A stretch of DNA of 64,000 nucleotides from Hyphomicrobiales bacterium (GTDB taxonomy: Bacteria; Pseudomonadota; Alphaproteobacteria; Rhizobiales; Rhizobiaceae), in the NCBI GenBank assembly GCA_900470155.1, contig UBZT01000009.1, forward strand, positions 186,001 to 250,000, written 5' to 3'. Shown piece after piece: positions 35,481 through 49,103 of the stretch. Under the pieces are notes generated by a model. The model was not told where the DNA came from. It saw nothing but the letters and a program-made list of their open reading frames with translations, and did no database searches. The stretch's first letter is position 1. Every line of letters begins with the position of its first letter. The position numbers and the translations under genes were made by a program.

Positions 35481-35622
35481 GCCGCAAACCTCAAGATTGC
35501 AGCAAGGGATAGCAACGAAGGCTGAAGGAAGTGAAAACCGGCGTGGTAAATGTGACGGAAGGCTTCAGCAGAAACACCGCACTCCGAGGCACGTCAGCGC
35601 CCCGGAGCCAGTGCGTTCGTCA

Positions 35623-38283
<2,661 letters not shown>

Positions 38284-38373
38284 GTCACGCCCTTCATTCA
38301 GGCCGGAAGCCGGCCAATTCGCAAAATCAATGGCTTTTATCGTCCGCCATGGTCGCTGTCCAGCCGCGCAATA

Positions 38374-38409
38374 GAAAACCGGCCACGCCTCTTTCGAAAC
38401 GTGGCCGGT
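38374..38409 (-). terminator. Rho-independent terminator of recA
   Basis: ACCGGCCACG (38378-38387) pairs perfectly with CGTGGCCGGT (38400-38409); TTTTCTAT follows on the - strand. It lies 29 bases after the recA stop. Confidence 0.82.
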
Positions 38410-38438
38410 CAAACTTCGAATCTAGGCCCAAAAGAGAC

Positions 38439-39524
38439 TTAATCCTCGACGCTATCGCCATCATTGGCGTCTGGACCACCGTTCTGCAGGAACTTTTCCG
38501 CGATCAGTCCGGCATTCTGCCGCAGCGCCAATTCGATCTCCTGCGCAAGCGCCGGATTGTCACGCAGGAACAGTTTGGCGTTTTCACGCCCCTGGCCGAG
38601 ACGCTGGCTATTGTAGGAGAACCAGGCCCCCGCCTTCTCGACGATGCCGGCCTTGACGCCAAGATCGACGAGTTCGCCGGTCTTTGACACGCCTTCGCCA
38701 TACATGATGTCGAATTCGACCTGCTTGAAGGGAGGCGCCATCTTGTTCTTGACCACCTTGACGCGTGTCTGGTTGCCGACAACCTCTTCGCGATCCTTGA
38801 CCGCGCCGATACGACGGATATCGAGGCGCACCGATGCGTAGAATTTCAGCGCATTGCCGCCGGTGGTGGTTTCCGGCGAACCGAACATCACGCCGATCTT
38901 CATGCGGATCTGGTTGATGAAGATGACCATCGTCTTCGACTTGGAGATCGAAGCCGTCAGCTTGCGCAGTGCCTGGCTCATCAGACGGGCCTGCAGGCCG
39001 GGCAGGCTGTCGCCCATCTCGCCTTCGATTTCGGCGCGCGGCGTCAGCGCTGCAACTGAGTCGATAACCAGTACGTCAACTGCACCGGAGCGAACCAGCG
39101 TGTCGGTGATTTCGAGGGCCTGCTCGCCGGTATCGGGCTGCGATATCAGCAGGTTTTGCAAATCAACGCCAAGCTTGCGGGCATAGACAGGATCCAGAGC
39201 ATGCTCGGCATCGACGAAGGCGCAAATGCCGCCCTTTTTCTGGGCTTCGGCAATCGTCTGCAGGGCAAGCGTCGTCTTGCCAGAGCTTTCCGGCCCGTAA
39301 ATTTCAATAATTCTGCCCTTCGGCAACCCGCCGATACCAAGCGCGATATCTAGGCTGAGCGAACCCGTCGAGACCGTCTCGACTTCAACCACGCTCTCGT
39401 TCGCGCCGAGCTTCATGATCGAGCCCTTGCCGAACGACCGTTCGATCTGCGAGAGCGCCGCTTCCAATGCCTTGCTTTTATCCACCGATTTGTCCTCTAC
39501 CAACCGCAAAGAATTCTGTGCCAT
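38439..39524 (-). CDS. recA: Recombinase RecA
   Basis: RecA forms ATP-dependent filaments on single-stranded DNA, drives homologous recombination and triggers LexA self-cleavage. The 361 residues show Walker A GPESSGKT at 77-84, the [18 protein letters not shown] and [14 protein letters not shown] core with the DNA-binding loops, and an acidic tail ([10 protein letters not shown]). The ATG at 39524 follows AAAGGTGG. Its promoter overlaps a Rhizobiaceae-type SOS box, so DNA-damage induction is expected. Confidence 0.98.
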   Translation of the reverse strand: MAQNSLRLVEDKSVDKSKALEAALSQIERSFGKGSIMKLGANESVVEVETVSTGSLSLDIALGIGGLPKGRIIEIYGPESSGKTTLALQTIAEAQKKGGICAFVDAEHALDPVYARKLGVDLQNLLISQPDTGEQALEITDTLVRSGAVDVLVIDSVAALTPRAEIEGEMGDSLPGLQARLMSQALRKLTASISKSKTMVIFINQIRMKIGVMFGSPETTTGGNALKFYASVRLDIRRIGAVKDREEVVGNQTRVKVVKNKMAPPFKQVEFDIMYGEGVSKTGELVDLGVKAGIVEKAGAWFSYNSQRLGQGRENAKLFLRDNPALAQEIELALRQNAGLIAEKFLQNGGPDANDGDSVED

Positions 39525-39580
39525 TCGATCCACCTTTAGGTTATTGAGGCCGCATAGGCAATGAAGCCGCCGATGGACTG

Positions 39581-39609
39581 TATGTACTGCATTTGTTCTA
39601 TTTTTGCAA
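39581..39609 (-). promoter_or_regulatory. recA promoter with LexA (SOS) box
   Basis: On the - strand TTGCAA (39609-39604) and TACATA (39586-39581) are separated by 17 bases. The -35 lies inside TTG-N11-CAA (39593-39609), the motif described for the Rhizobium etli recA SOS box. GAAC-N7-GTAC, one base from the alphaproteobacterial GAAC-N7-GAAC site, overlaps the spacer. LexA bound here would block the promoter. Confidence 0.72.
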
Positions 39610-39764
39610 GAGCCGTTCAAACCGTTGAGAAAAAACGGTTTTCCAATCCATGTTCGACGAATGTTCCGCCTCGATAGAGGCTTTTGCAAACAGGATCTTA
39701 CTTTGCAAATTCAGTGTTTTGATGTCCTTGCGATTCGTCGCCGCTGCGTGCGAAAGTGCCGTTC

Positions 39765-40709
39765 ATGAGCTTTGATATTCTCGCCATAGGCGGCGCCCAT
39801 ATTGATCGTCGCGGACGTCTCTTCGGCGAGACGAAGCCGGGTGCCAGCAATCCCGGTCAATGGTTCGAGGAAGTCGGCGGCGGGGTATTCAATGCAGCCT
39901 GCAACCTGTCCAGGCTCGGTCATCGCGTTCGCCTGATTGCACCCCGCGGCGGCGATCCGGCAGGACAGGCCGTGACGGAGGCGGCACAACGTGCCGGTCT
40001 TGACGATTGCCCCGTGGTCTTTCTCGACCGTGCAACGCCCAGCTACACCGCCATCATTGAGCGCGACGGCAATCTGGTCATCGCTCTGGCCGACATGGCG
40101 CTCTACGATATCTTCAGTGCGCGCCGGCTACGCGCCCGCTCCACCCGCGACAGCCTTGATGCGGCCGGCCATGTTCTCTGCGACGCAAACCTTCCCGGCG
40201 CGACCATCACCGCCCTGGCCGACGAGACCAGCGCGCGCGGCATCGACCTGTCGGCCATCGCCATTTCGCCGGCGAAAGTCCTTCGTTTCAGGGAGGCCCT
40301 GCCCCGGATCGACCATCTGTTCCTCAACGTTGCCGAGGCCGAAAGCCTGACCGGGAAAACCGCGGTTCGACCGGAGGACTGGCCTACGCTTCTCCGCCTG
40401 GCCGGCCTTCGGGGCGGCAGCGTCACCAGTGGCGGGCGCGTCGCAATTGCCTTTGATGAAACATCAGCGGCCGCGATCGAACCATCACCGGTCGCCGAGA
40501 TTGCAGACGTCACTGGTGCCGGCGATGCCTTTGCCGCCGGATTTCTGAAAGCACGGCTAGCGGGCGGCGATCTCTGCGAGGCACTTCGTCAGGCGGCAGC
40601 AACCGCCTCCATCACGCTCGCCTCAAGACATGCAACCGAAGAAAACCTCACGCCCCAGCGGCTGGAAACGCAGTTGGCTCTTGTCCCACGAGCCCGTTTC
40701 CTGCCATGA
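39765..40709 (+). CDS. psuK: PfkB-family kinase, probable pseudouridine kinase
   Basis: The 314-residue ribokinase-like enzyme opens with DILAIGGAHIDRRGRL. It has the substrate-lid FEEVGGGVFNAACNLSRLG and ends with the PfkB signature ADVTGAGDAFAAGF, where the Asp is the catalytic base. PsuK phosphorylates pseudouridine at O5'. That assignment rests on the neighbour psuG, 25 bases downstream, which splits the product. On sequence alone it could be another sugar or nucleoside kinase. Start ATG 39765. Confidence 0.85.
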   Translation: MSFDILAIGGAHIDRRGRLFGETKPGASNPGQWFEEVGGGVFNAACNLSRLGHRVRLIAPRGGDPAGQAVTEAAQRAGLDDCPVVFLDRATPSYTAIIERDGNLVIALADMALYDIFSARRLRARSTRDSLDAAGHVLCDANLPGATITALADETSARGIDLSAIAISPAKVLRFREALPRIDHLFLNVAEAESLTGKTAVRPEDWPTLLRLAGLRGGSVTSGGRVAIAFDETSAAAIEPSPVAEIADVTGAGDAFAAGFLKARLAGGDLCEALRQAAATASITLASRHATEENLTPQRLETQLALVPRARFLP

Positions 40710-40734
40710 CGGGCAAAACCACCTGGATGCTCCT

Positions 40735-41661
<927 letters not shown>

Positions 41662-41685
41662 TTTAGCCACAGCATGATCGAACCG

Positions 41686-41718
41686 AAAAATCCGCGCTGT
41701 CGCCAGCGCGGATTTTTT
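41686..41718. terminator. Bidirectional terminator between psuG and cckA
   Basis: AAAAATCCGCGCTG (41686-41699) pairs with CAGCGCGGATTTTT (41704-41717), loop of four bases, with T runs on both strands. Confidence 0.9.
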
Positions 41719-41738
41719 ATGTCCGATATGTCTCAATC

Positions 41739-44348
41739 TCAGGCTTGCCCGTCGAGCATCTCGCGAACGGCCACAGCCAATTGCTTCAGCGAGAATGGCT
41801 TGGGCAGGAAGCCGAATTTGGCATCTGCCGGCAGATTGCGCGCAAAGGCGTCCTCGGCATAACCCGATACGAAGATGAACTTCATGTCGGGATATTTCTT
41901 GCGCAATTCGGTCAGCAGCGTTGGCCCATCCATTTCCGGCATCACGACGTCGGATACGACGATATCCACCGCACCGCCAAGCTCTTCGAGGATATCCAGC
42001 GCCTCCACGCCCGATCCCGCCTCGTGGACCGTGTAGCCGCGCGTCTCCAGCATGCGCTTGCCACCACGGCGCACGGCCTCTTCGTCTTCCACGAGAAGCA
42101 CCACGGCCGACTTTCCGGTCAGATCGCGGTTCTCGGCGGACGCTTCGTTGCTTGATGCCGAAACCGCAACCGGATCCGGTGTACCGGCCGCGTGCTCGAT
42201 AACCGGTTGGATTTCGGGGATGTGCCGCGGCAGGAAGATACGGAACATCGTCCCTTTGCCGACTTCCGATTCCGGATAAATGTAGCCGCCGGACTGTTTG
42301 ACGATGCCATAGACCATCGCAAGGCCGAGACCGGTTCCCTTGCCCACTTCCTTTGTCGTGAAGAAGGGTTCGAAGATCTTATCCATGATATCAGGCGCGA
42401 TGCCCGTGCCCGTGTCGGCAACCTCGATCAGCACCATCTCTTCCGCCGGCAGGCCGCGATATTGGAACTCGTCCGCTTCCTGCGCCGAGACATTGCGCGT
42501 CGACACGGTGATCGTCCCGCCGTTCGGCATCGCGTCACGCGCGTTGACGCAGAGATTGATCATCACCTGCTCGAACTGCGACAGGTCGGTCTTCACCGGC
42601 CAGAGATCGCGACCATATTCAACCCGAAGCTTGACATTGCTGCCCGATATCAATCGATCGACGAGCATGCGCAGGTCGCCGATCACATCGGTGAGGTTCA
42701 ACACCGAGGGCCGCATCGTCTGCTTGCGCGAGAACGCCAGCAGCTGACGGACCAGAACCGCCGCACGATTGGCGTTGCGCTTGATCTCCATCAGGTCGGC
42801 GAAACTCGCATCCGACGGACGCGCCTGCAGCAGCAGATGGTCGGACGACAGAAGAATCGCGGTCAGGACGTTGTTGAAGTCATGCGCGATTCCGCCGGCA
42901 AGCGTGCCGACTGCATTCATCTTTTGCGTCTGCGCCATCTGCGATTCCAGCGCCTTCTGGTCTGTTACATCGACGGCATAGACGATCGCCGCCTCTTCGG
43001 GCGCCTCGTCGCTCTGGTCGATCACGGCATTGACATAGAATCGGAAGTGCCGGGTATCACTGACCGGATGACGGCTGTCGATCGGCGCGATATCGACCTG
43101 GCGATCCTTGGCCAGTGTCAGGGCGTCGTGGAAACGCTCGCGCTCGCTCTCGTGGAATACGATCTCCAACTTGTCATGCTGTTCGATCTGATCGCGGCTG
43201 ATGATGTCGGCAAACAGCTTCATGAACGGCGCGTTGGTGCGCAGGATCCGGCCTTCGCCATCGACAGACGCTATTGCCATCGGCGTGTTGTTGAAGAACC
43301 GGGTGAAGCGCATGGACGCGACCGAGGCCGAATGATCGCCGGTGTCGCCGCTCTGCCGGGCAAGCACGATGGACCGGCTTTCGCCGGGCGCACCGTCCCG
43401 TGCCGCACGCACGCGATGCACCAGTCGCACAGGCAGGATCTGGCCATTGACCCGGCGCAGATCAAGATCGAGCGTCTCGGTCCGCGAATTGCCGGGCTCC
43501 GCCTGGACCGAATTGATCAGCGCCATTCCTTCGCCGGCCACCAGATCGGTAATCGACATGGAACCAGGGCTGAACTGCGTCAGGTCGACACCAAGCCATT
43601 CGGCGAGTGTTGCGTTGAGGTAGTAGATTTCTCCCTTGCGGCCGGCGGAGAAAAACCCGGCGGGCGCATGGTCAAGATAATCGATCGCGTGCTGCAATTC
43701 CTTGAAGAAGCGTTCCTGGTCGTCGCGCTCGACGGTAATGTCGGAAATCTGCCAGACATGCAGGCCCCGCCCGCGGCTTTCGTTGGCCAGCAACCGCGCC
43801 TTGAGCCGATACCAATGCGCGCCCGAGCCATTACCGGTCTGATTGCCCAGCGGCTTCAGCAACCGGAATTCCTCGTAGCTCTCGCGACCTTCCCGCAAAC
43901 CGTTGGTCAGCCGATAAAGCGCCTCGCTGGATTCACGGTAGCGCGACAGAAGTGCCTCAAGCGTCTGTACTTCGGTCGCCTTCTTTGCGCCGGTCATCTC
44001 GCCATAGGCAGCATTGGCATAGACAATGCGCCCTTCGGAATCGGTGATCAGCGTGCCTTCCGGCTGGCTGGCAAGAAAACGGCGCGCCAGCGTATCGGTA
44101 TGCGACTGCGGCATGACCTCGACGAAGCCGATGACGGCCGAGACGATAAAGAAGATTCCCATCATCGCCAGAACGCCGAGTACACCGAGAACGATCTGGT
44201 TATCCAACTGGTCCCGGAAAAACACAAAGGCCGCCGACGCGCCGATCAGCACCAGGGCGAGCAGGAGAATCCGCAGCGCCGTGCCGAACCCGCCACGGCG
44301 GTCGACCAGAGGGCTATCGTTGTCGCCGGGCTTTTGCTGTCTCGTCAT
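41739..44348 (-). CDS. cckA: Cell-cycle hybrid histidine kinase CckA
   Basis: CckA is the bifunctional kinase/phosphatase that, through ChpT, sets phosphorylation of the cell-cycle regulator CtrA. The 869-residue protein has two membrane helices (about 24-45 and 51-75) and PAS domains at roughly 80-190, 230-340 and 350-460. The HisKA domain has [14 protein letters not shown] (His489), the HATPase has [16 protein letters not shown] and [13 protein letters not shown], and the C-terminal receiver has the phosphoacceptor at Asp800 in [10 protein letters not shown]. The AHDFNN H-box and domain order are CckA marks. The ATG at 44348 follows AGAGGC. It is divergent from the FliO-like gene. Confidence 0.95.
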   Translation of the reverse strand: MTRQQKPGDNDSPLVDRRGGFGTALRILLLALVLIGASAAFVFFRDQLDNQIVLGVLGVLAMMGIFFIVSAVIGFVEVMPQSHTDTLARRFLASQPEGTLITDSEGRIVYANAAYGEMTGAKKATEVQTLEALLSRYRESSEALYRLTNGLREGRESYEEFRLLKPLGNQTGNGSGAHWYRLKARLLANESRGRGLHVWQISDITVERDDQERFFKELQHAIDYLDHAPAGFFSAGRKGEIYYLNATLAEWLGVDLTQFSPGSMSITDLVAGEGMALINSVQAEPGNSRTETLDLDLRRVNGQILPVRLVHRVRAARDGAPGESRSIVLARQSGDTGDHSASVASMRFTRFFNNTPMAIASVDGEGRILRTNAPFMKLFADIISRDQIEQHDKLEIVFHESERERFHDALTLAKDRQVDIAPIDSRHPVSDTRHFRFYVNAVIDQSDEAPEEAAIVYAVDVTDQKALESQMAQTQKMNAVGTLAGGIAHDFNNVLTAILLSSDHLLLQARPSDASFADLMEIKRNANRAAVLVRQLLAFSRKQTMRPSVLNLTDVIGDLRMLVDRLISGSNVKLRVEYGRDLWPVKTDLSQFEQVMINLCVNARDAMPNGGTITVSTRNVSAQEADEFQYRGLPAEEMVLIEVADTGTGIAPDIMDKIFEPFFTTKEVGKGTGLGLAMVYGIVKQSGGYIYPESEVGKGTMFRIFLPRHIPEIQPVIEHAAGTPDPVAVSASSNEASAENRDLTGKSAVVLLVEDEEAVRRGGKRMLETRGYTVHEAGSGVEALDILEELGGAVDIVVSDVVMPEMDGPTLLTELRKKYPDMKFIFVSGYAEDAFARNLPADAKFGFLPKPFSLKQLAVAVREMLDGQA

Positions 44349-44607
44349 GAATGCCTCTTGCCTGTCCGCGCCTTGCTCCCGACCCGTTACGGGAATCGGC
44401 GCACCCACCTGTTTAGCAATTTGCAAGGGGTGCAAAAAGCGAAGAAAGGCCGAAACACGCCCGCTTTGTCGCTACCCCACAGGAATGCCGCATTCTGAGT
44501 GGAAATTATCGGGTCGGACCGGCGCAGTTGCTGCACGGCACTGACGACAGGCCATGATTGCAGAACGAAGCATCTTCTGCGAGAAAGCCTTAAATGGAGA
44601 GCGTATC

Positions 44608-46122
44608 ATGCTGGACGAAATGATTTCCGCCTATGGCAATAAATTCCTGGTGGCGGCACTCGGCGTAGCCCTCGCTCTTTTGTGCCTGTTCATCGTTCTC
44701 TGGTTGATGCGCAATCGGGCATCCTCGCCTTTCGTTCGCGGCGGACGCAACCGTCAGCCCCGGCTGCAGGTCCTTGATGCCGCCGCCGTTGACGCGCGCC
44801 GCCGCATAGTCCTGATCCGCCGCGACAATGTCGAACATCTTGTGATGATCGGCGGCCCGACCGATATCGTTATCGAAAGCGGCATTGGCGATGACCGCGG
44901 CTATCTCTCCGCATTGACCGTTCAGCCCCCGGCACCGGAAGCGATCGCAATCCCGCCGCATGCTGAGGCGGTAAAGATTGGCGCCGAACCGGCACCGCGC
45001 GGTCAGATGTCCGCTCCCATCGAAGCGCCAGTCGCACCAGTGGCAGAAACCGTCGATCCGGCACCAGTCCGCAATCGGGGGCAACAGCAGTCCACGCAAG
45101 CTTCAACACCAATGCCGACAACGGTACGCGCCGGTGAGCCTGCAGCCACAACGCCCGTCGCTCCGAAAACGCCAGTGGCTACGCCCGCCGCACCCACATC
45201 CGTCTACGTGCCTGCGGCAGTTGCAGCGCCGGTCGCTCCCATTGTCGCAGCGACAGCGATCCCGGTCATGACGGCTCAGGCTGTGTTACCTTCGCAAGAC
45301 GCGGCAAAACCGGCCGATCAATCTCGGCCGATCGAAACAAGAAACATGGCCGAAGCGCGACCGGAGCCACGCCTTGAAGTGGTTGAAACGCCGGTTCCTG
45401 TCACTGAAACTGTGGACGCAGCGCTGAAACAGGCCCCGAGCGATGTGATATCGACTGCGGCTACAGCGGCGTCTGTCCCGACGCCGATCGCGGTTGTGCC
45501 TGCCGTCACCAGCGAGCCACCGTCCAATCATCCCGAGAACCTCGATCAAGCACCGGCGCTTGAACCGCTCTCGCCGAATTCCGTGATGAGCCTCCCGGCG
45601 ATCAAGTCTTCCCCAGATGGTATTGCATCCTTGCCAGCACCGACACCTGTAGCGGACGTCACGGCTCCGCAGGCAGCCAGCATTCTGGACACGGCGCGTG
45701 CGCGCGTTCTGCCAACGATCCCGGCGGCAAACCCGGCGGTCGTTCAGCCATTCGAGGCTGAACGTTTTAGCCCAAGGCTTGAACCCCTGCTCAAAACCCA
45801 GGATCAACTGCCGCCACGCGACATGAGCGACTTCGAGCGGGTGCTTGAAGAGGAAATGGCGCTGCATCTTGCCGCTGATCCGCTGCCGCTGACAAAGAGC
45901 GACAGGCCGGCCACCCCAGTCTCTTCCGAAATCCGCAGCGACAGGCCGGTGGTGGCAATGTCCGGCGGCGTGCCGATGTCTGCGGTTCTGCCCGAGGCAA
46001 GGCATCCTGTGCCGCAGGTCGATAAAAACGCCGCAAACACCGCAGCAACGCCAGACGAACCGAACCTGCAAAACGAGATAGCCCGCATCTTCGGCGAAAT
46101 GTCAGCCAGCCGGAACTCCTGA
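44608..46122 (+). CDS. FliO-like domain protein with long Pro/Ala-rich tail
   Basis: The 504-residue protein has an N-terminal membrane helix (about 12-34) followed by a short basic, FliO/MopB-like domain (about 50-95; RLQVLDAAAVDARRRIVLIRRDNVEHLVMIGG). A long low-complexity tail follows, rich in Pro, Ala, Thr and Val (about 110-440), then a conserved-looking end (DMSDFERVLEEEMALHL; LQNEIARIFGEM). FliO normally assists the flagellar export gate, yet no flagellar gene is nearby, and this copy may do something else at the membrane. GGAGAG precedes the ATG at 44608. Confidence 0.78.
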   Translation: MLDEMISAYGNKFLVAALGVALALLCLFIVLWLMRNRASSPFVRGGRNRQPRLQVLDAAAVDARRRIVLIRRDNVEHLVMIGGPTDIVIESGIGDDRGYLSALTVQPPAPEAIAIPPHAEAVKIGAEPAPRGQMSAPIEAPVAPVAETVDPAPVRNRGQQQSTQASTPMPTTVRAGEPAATTPVAPKTPVATPAAPTSVYVPAAVAAPVAPIVAATAIPVMTAQAVLPSQDAAKPADQSRPIETRNMAEARPEPRLEVVETPVPVTETVDAALKQAPSDVISTAATAASVPTPIAVVPAVTSEPPSNHPENLDQAPALEPLSPNSVMSLPAIKSSPDGIASLPAPTPVADVTAPQAASILDTARARVLPTIPAANPAVVQPFEAERFSPRLEPLLKTQDQLPPRDMSDFERVLEEEMALHLAADPLPLTKSDRPATPVSSEIRSDRPVVAMSGGVPMSAVLPEARHPVPQVDKNAANTAATPDEPNLQNEIARIFGEMSASRNS

Positions 46123-46191
46123 TCTGGTCAGAAGACATCGTGTCGCACGAACCGATCGCGACACTCTGTCGCCATGTCACAGTCCCCAACG

Positions 46192-46217
46192 AAAAATGCC
46201 GGCCCGAAGGCCGGCAT
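46192..46217 (-). terminator. Rho-independent terminator of dksA
   Basis: ATGCCGGCC and GGCCGGCAT enclose a TTCG loop (read on the - strand) and TTTTT follows. It lies 42 bases after the dksA stop. Confidence 0.88.
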
Positions 46218-46258
46218 GCAAAGCCAATCGCCAGAGCGACCGATCCGGGTGATCAGGA

Positions 46259-46678
46259 TCACTCGTCGCGGTAAACTTTTTCGCGGCGCTCGTGACGTTC
46301 CTGCGCCTCGATAGACAGGGTCGCAATCGGACGGGCGTCAAGCCGCTTCAATCCGATTGGCTCGCCTGTCTCCTCGCAATACCCATAGGTGCCTTCATCG
46401 ATCCGCTGCAATGCGGCATCGATCTTCGAGATCAGCTTGCGCTGTCTGTCGCGAGCACGAAGCTCGATGGCACGGTCTGTTTCGGATGACGCCCGGTCGG
46501 CGAGATCGGGATGGTTTGCGCTCTCTTCGGCAAGGTGGCCGAGGGTCTCGCGCGCTTCACGGAGGATATCATTCTTCCAGGCAACAAGCTTTGCCCGGAA
46601 ATAAGCCCTCTGGTTCGCGTTCATGAACTCTTCTTCCTCAGAGAGCACATAATTGCTAAGATTGATCTTCTCACTCAA
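46259..46678 (-). CDS. dksA: RNA polymerase-binding factor DksA
   Basis: DksA binds the RNA polymerase secondary channel and works with ppGpp to reset transcription. The 139 residues have the coiled coil with the tip motif DLADRAS (Asp58, Asp61), then the degenerate zinc-finger region GYCEETGEPIGLKRLDARP. Only Cys101 remains of the four zinc-binding cysteines, as in the single-Cys alphaproteobacterial DksA. The start is TTG at 46678: AGGAG lies seven bases upstream, and translation from there gives SEKINLSNYVLS, the family N-terminus. An ATG at 46699 lies upstream of that ribosome site. Confidence 0.95.
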   Translation of the reverse strand: MSEKINLSNYVLSEEEEFMNANQRAYFRAKLVAWKNDILREARETLGHLAEESANHPDLADRASSETDRAIELRARDRQRKLISKIDAALQRIDEGTYGYCEETGEPIGLKRLDARPIATLSIEAQERHERREKVYRDE

Positions 46679-46712
46679 CGCGATTCTCCTGAAGAACATC
46701 TCAATGTGCGGC

Positions 46713-46741
46713 TGTATAACCTTTCAGCCCAGCCTGTTCAA
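46713..46741 (-). promoter_or_regulatory. Putative sigma-70 promoter of dksA
   Basis: On the - strand TTGAAC (46741-46736) and TATACA (46718-46713) are spaced by 17 bases, giving a leader of about 28 bases to the TTG start. The rest of the 274-base gap to 46952 is AT-rich around 46765-46830 and shows no gene. Confidence 0.65.
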
Positions 46742-46952
46742 GCCTCATGACTGTTTCCACGGCATTTTTAAATCTGTCATATTTTTCATCTAAGAGTATA
46801 TTTTTTAAGCACTATTTCTATCGACTACTGCCCAGGTCGCCCCGACCGAACAATGGTCGACACACGTGATAAGGCATCGGCTGCCAGTTGACGTATAGGC
46901 CCGATAACCGCTAGTTCATTAGCAGGATGATCTGACGCGGATAACCCAACGG

Positions 46953-47459
46953 ATGACGCTCTCCACCAAGCCTCCTGAACGCATCTATTTGTTGCGACAT
47001 GCAAAATCCGGCTGGGCCGACCCTGGTGGTCGCGATTTTGACCGCAGCCTGTCCGACGCAGGTTTTGCCGAGGCCGAGTTGCTGGCCGAGACCGCTGCCG
47101 ACAAGGGCTATCGGCCCGATCTGGTCATCTCCTCAACCGCAAAGCGCTGTCGCCAAACTGCCGATGCCTTGCGCAGGGCCTTCTCCGGCCTGTCCGAATT
47201 TCGTTTCATCGATGACCTCTACAATTCTCCTGCGGACACCTATCTCGAAATTCTGACATCAACACGCGGTGTGCAGTCATTGATGATGGTCGGCCATAAT
47301 CCCGCTGTTGAAGAGGTCTTTGCGCGGTTGGTGGGCCATGACATTGTCGGGCGTACGGTGCCTGAAGGCTATCCGACGTCTGGTCTTGCAGTAATCGATG
47401 CCCTTGAGATCGACGGCCCCGGTCAGGGCTGGAAGTTGCGAGACTTTCTCGTAGGCTAA
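46953..47459 (+). CDS. SixA-like histidine phosphatase
   Basis: The 168-residue protein is of the RHG histidine-phosphatase (phosphoglycerate mutase) superfamily. The catalytic LLRHAKSGWADP is at 13-24, the second Arg region is SSTAKRCRQTADAL and the second His is in VGHNPAVEE. E. coli SixA removes phosphate from phosphohistidine; here that role is inferred. It lacks a signal peptide. The ATG at 46953 has only a weak ribosome site. It is divergent from dksA. Confidence 0.88.
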   Translation: MTLSTKPPERIYLLRHAKSGWADPGGRDFDRSLSDAGFAEAELLAETAADKGYRPDLVISSTAKRCRQTADALRRAFSGLSEFRFIDDLYNSPADTYLEILTSTRGVQSLMMVGHNPAVEEVFARLVGHDIVGRTVPEGYPTSGLAVIDALEIDGPGQGWKLRDFLVG

Positions 47460-47624
47460 GCCGATATCCTCAGTTCGAATATCAGGCACCGGTTCAGAAC
47501 ACAGGCATTGTTTGCCCTCTCTTTTTTGCACGGCGACGGCGACCTATATGCAATGGAGGCCGATGTCTGTCGCTTGGCCATGTCCAACATCAGATGAAGC
47601 CATGACAATCTCAGGAACCCTCCA

Positions 47625-49103
47625 TTGCCTCCTTCCCTGTTCACCAGCCTTACCGATGAAGCAGCGATCGCTTTCGACAACGTTGCCGACCGCGCCGCCA
47701 ATCTCGTCCACCCGACAATCCGTTTGGGCGTAACCGGCCTGTCGCGCGCCGGAAAGACGGTCTTCATCTCCTCGCTGGTCCACAATATCCTGCACGGCGG
47801 ACGCCTGCCACTGTTCGAGCCCATTCGCTCGGGCCGCGTCGCCAGTGCCAAACTGGAAGAACAACCGGACGATGCCGTCCCGCGGTTTCAGTACGAGGAC
47901 CACATCCGCGCTCTGATCAAGGAGAGAGTCTGGCCGGATTCGACACGGGCAATTTCCGAACTCCGCTTGACCATAGAATACAAGAGCGCCAGCACCTGGA
48001 ACCGCCTTCTGTCGGCCGGCAGACTGTCGATCGACATCGTCGACTACCCGGGGGAATGGCTGCTAGACCTTCCGTTGCTGCAGCAGGATTACCGCCAATT
48101 CTCCGAAGCGACGGCAAGTCTCGCGACAACCGGGGTGCGCGCGGAACTGTCACGTCAATGGCGGGAACTGGCAGCGTCTATCGACCCCCATGCACCCGCC
48201 GACGAAATGCTGGCGCGTCGGCTGTCGGAGAGCTTCACGACCTATCTGCGGCTGTGCAAATCGGACGAGCGATCGCTGTCGACGCTGCCGCCCGGCCGCT
48301 TCCTTATGCCCGGCGACCTGGAAGGTTCCCCGGCCCTGACTTTCGCGCCGTTGCCAGTTCTCGCCGAAGGCAAGGCACCGAAAGGATCACTTCAGGCGAT
48401 GATGGAACGGCGTTACGAGGCCTACAAGGCCTTGGTCGTCAAACCATTCTTCCGCGAGCATTTCGCCCGTCTCGATCGACAGATTGTGCTGGTCGATGCG
48501 CTGCAGGCCATCAATCGCGGCCCGGAAGCGGTCCAGGATCTCGAGCGGGCGCTGGGCGATGTACTCGCCTGCTTCCGCGCTGGTTCCAACAATATCCTGA
48601 CCTCGCTGATCCGCCGGCGCATAGACCGCGTGCTGGTTGCAGCCACCAAGGCGGACCATCTGCACCACGAAAGCCACGACCGGCTTGAAACCTTGACCCG
48701 TAGACTGGTGGACAGGGCAATCCAGACCATCGGGATGAGCGGCGCGGGTATCGAGGTGATGGCGCTTGCGTCCGTGCGTGCGACCAGAGAAGCCAATGTC
48801 AAACGGGACGGCCATGATCTTCCGGTCATCGTTGGCACCCCCATGGACGGCGAACGGATCGGCAGCGAAACCTTCGACGGCGAGCGCAAGACTGCCGTTT
48901 TCCCGGGAGACCTTCCGGAGGATCCAGAAGCCTTTTTCCGCTCGATCGACGCCGGCGAGGCGATGACGGACCTGCCGGACCTTGGCATTGTCCGCTTCCG
49001 TCCGCCGCATCTTGAGGAAACAGGCGGTGGTATCATGCTGTCCGTTCCTCATATCCGCCTCGATCGCGCCATGCAGTTCCTGCTCGGAGACCGCCTCGCA
49101 TGA
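47625..49103 (+). CDS. ycjX: YcjX-like GTPase (DUF463)
   Basis: The 492-residue P-loop protein is of the YcjX family, linked in E. coli to envelope or phage-shock stress. The P-loop is GLSRAGKT at 38-45; IDIVDYPGEWLLDLPLL is the switch-like motif, and VAATKADHLHHESHDRLE is the NKxD-like base-recognition region. The only plausible start is TTG at 47625 with AGGA about ten bases upstream; no in-frame ATG is nearby. Its stop overlaps the ycjF start (ATGA), so the pair is translationally coupled. Confidence 0.9.
   Translation: MPPSLFTSLTDEAAIAFDNVADRAANLVHPTIRLGVTGLSRAGKTVFISSLVHNILHGGRLPLFEPIRSGRVASAKLEEQPDDAVPRFQYEDHIRALIKERVWPDSTRAISELRLTIEYKSASTWNRLLSAGRLSIDIVDYPGEWLLDLPLLQQDYRQFSEATASLATTGVRAELSRQWRELAASIDPHAPADEMLARRLSESFTTYLRLCKSDERSLSTLPPGRFLMPGDLEGSPALTFAPLPVLAEGKAPKGSLQAMMERRYEAYKALVVKPFFREHFARLDRQIVLVDALQAINRGPEAVQDLERALGDVLACFRAGSNNILTSLIRRRIDRVLVAATKADHLHHESHDRLETLTRRLVDRAIQTIGMSGAGIEVMALASVRATREANVKRDGHDLPVIVGTPMDGERIGSETFDGERKTAVFPGDLPEDPEAFFRSIDAGEAMTDLPDLGIVRFRPPHLEETGGGIMLSVPHIRLDRAMQFLLGDRLA

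Noticed and set aside
42192-44498. Long open frame on the + strand opposite cckA (over 700 codons)
   Set aside because: Composition is that of reversed cckA; no domain, and cckA itself has all expected motifs in order.
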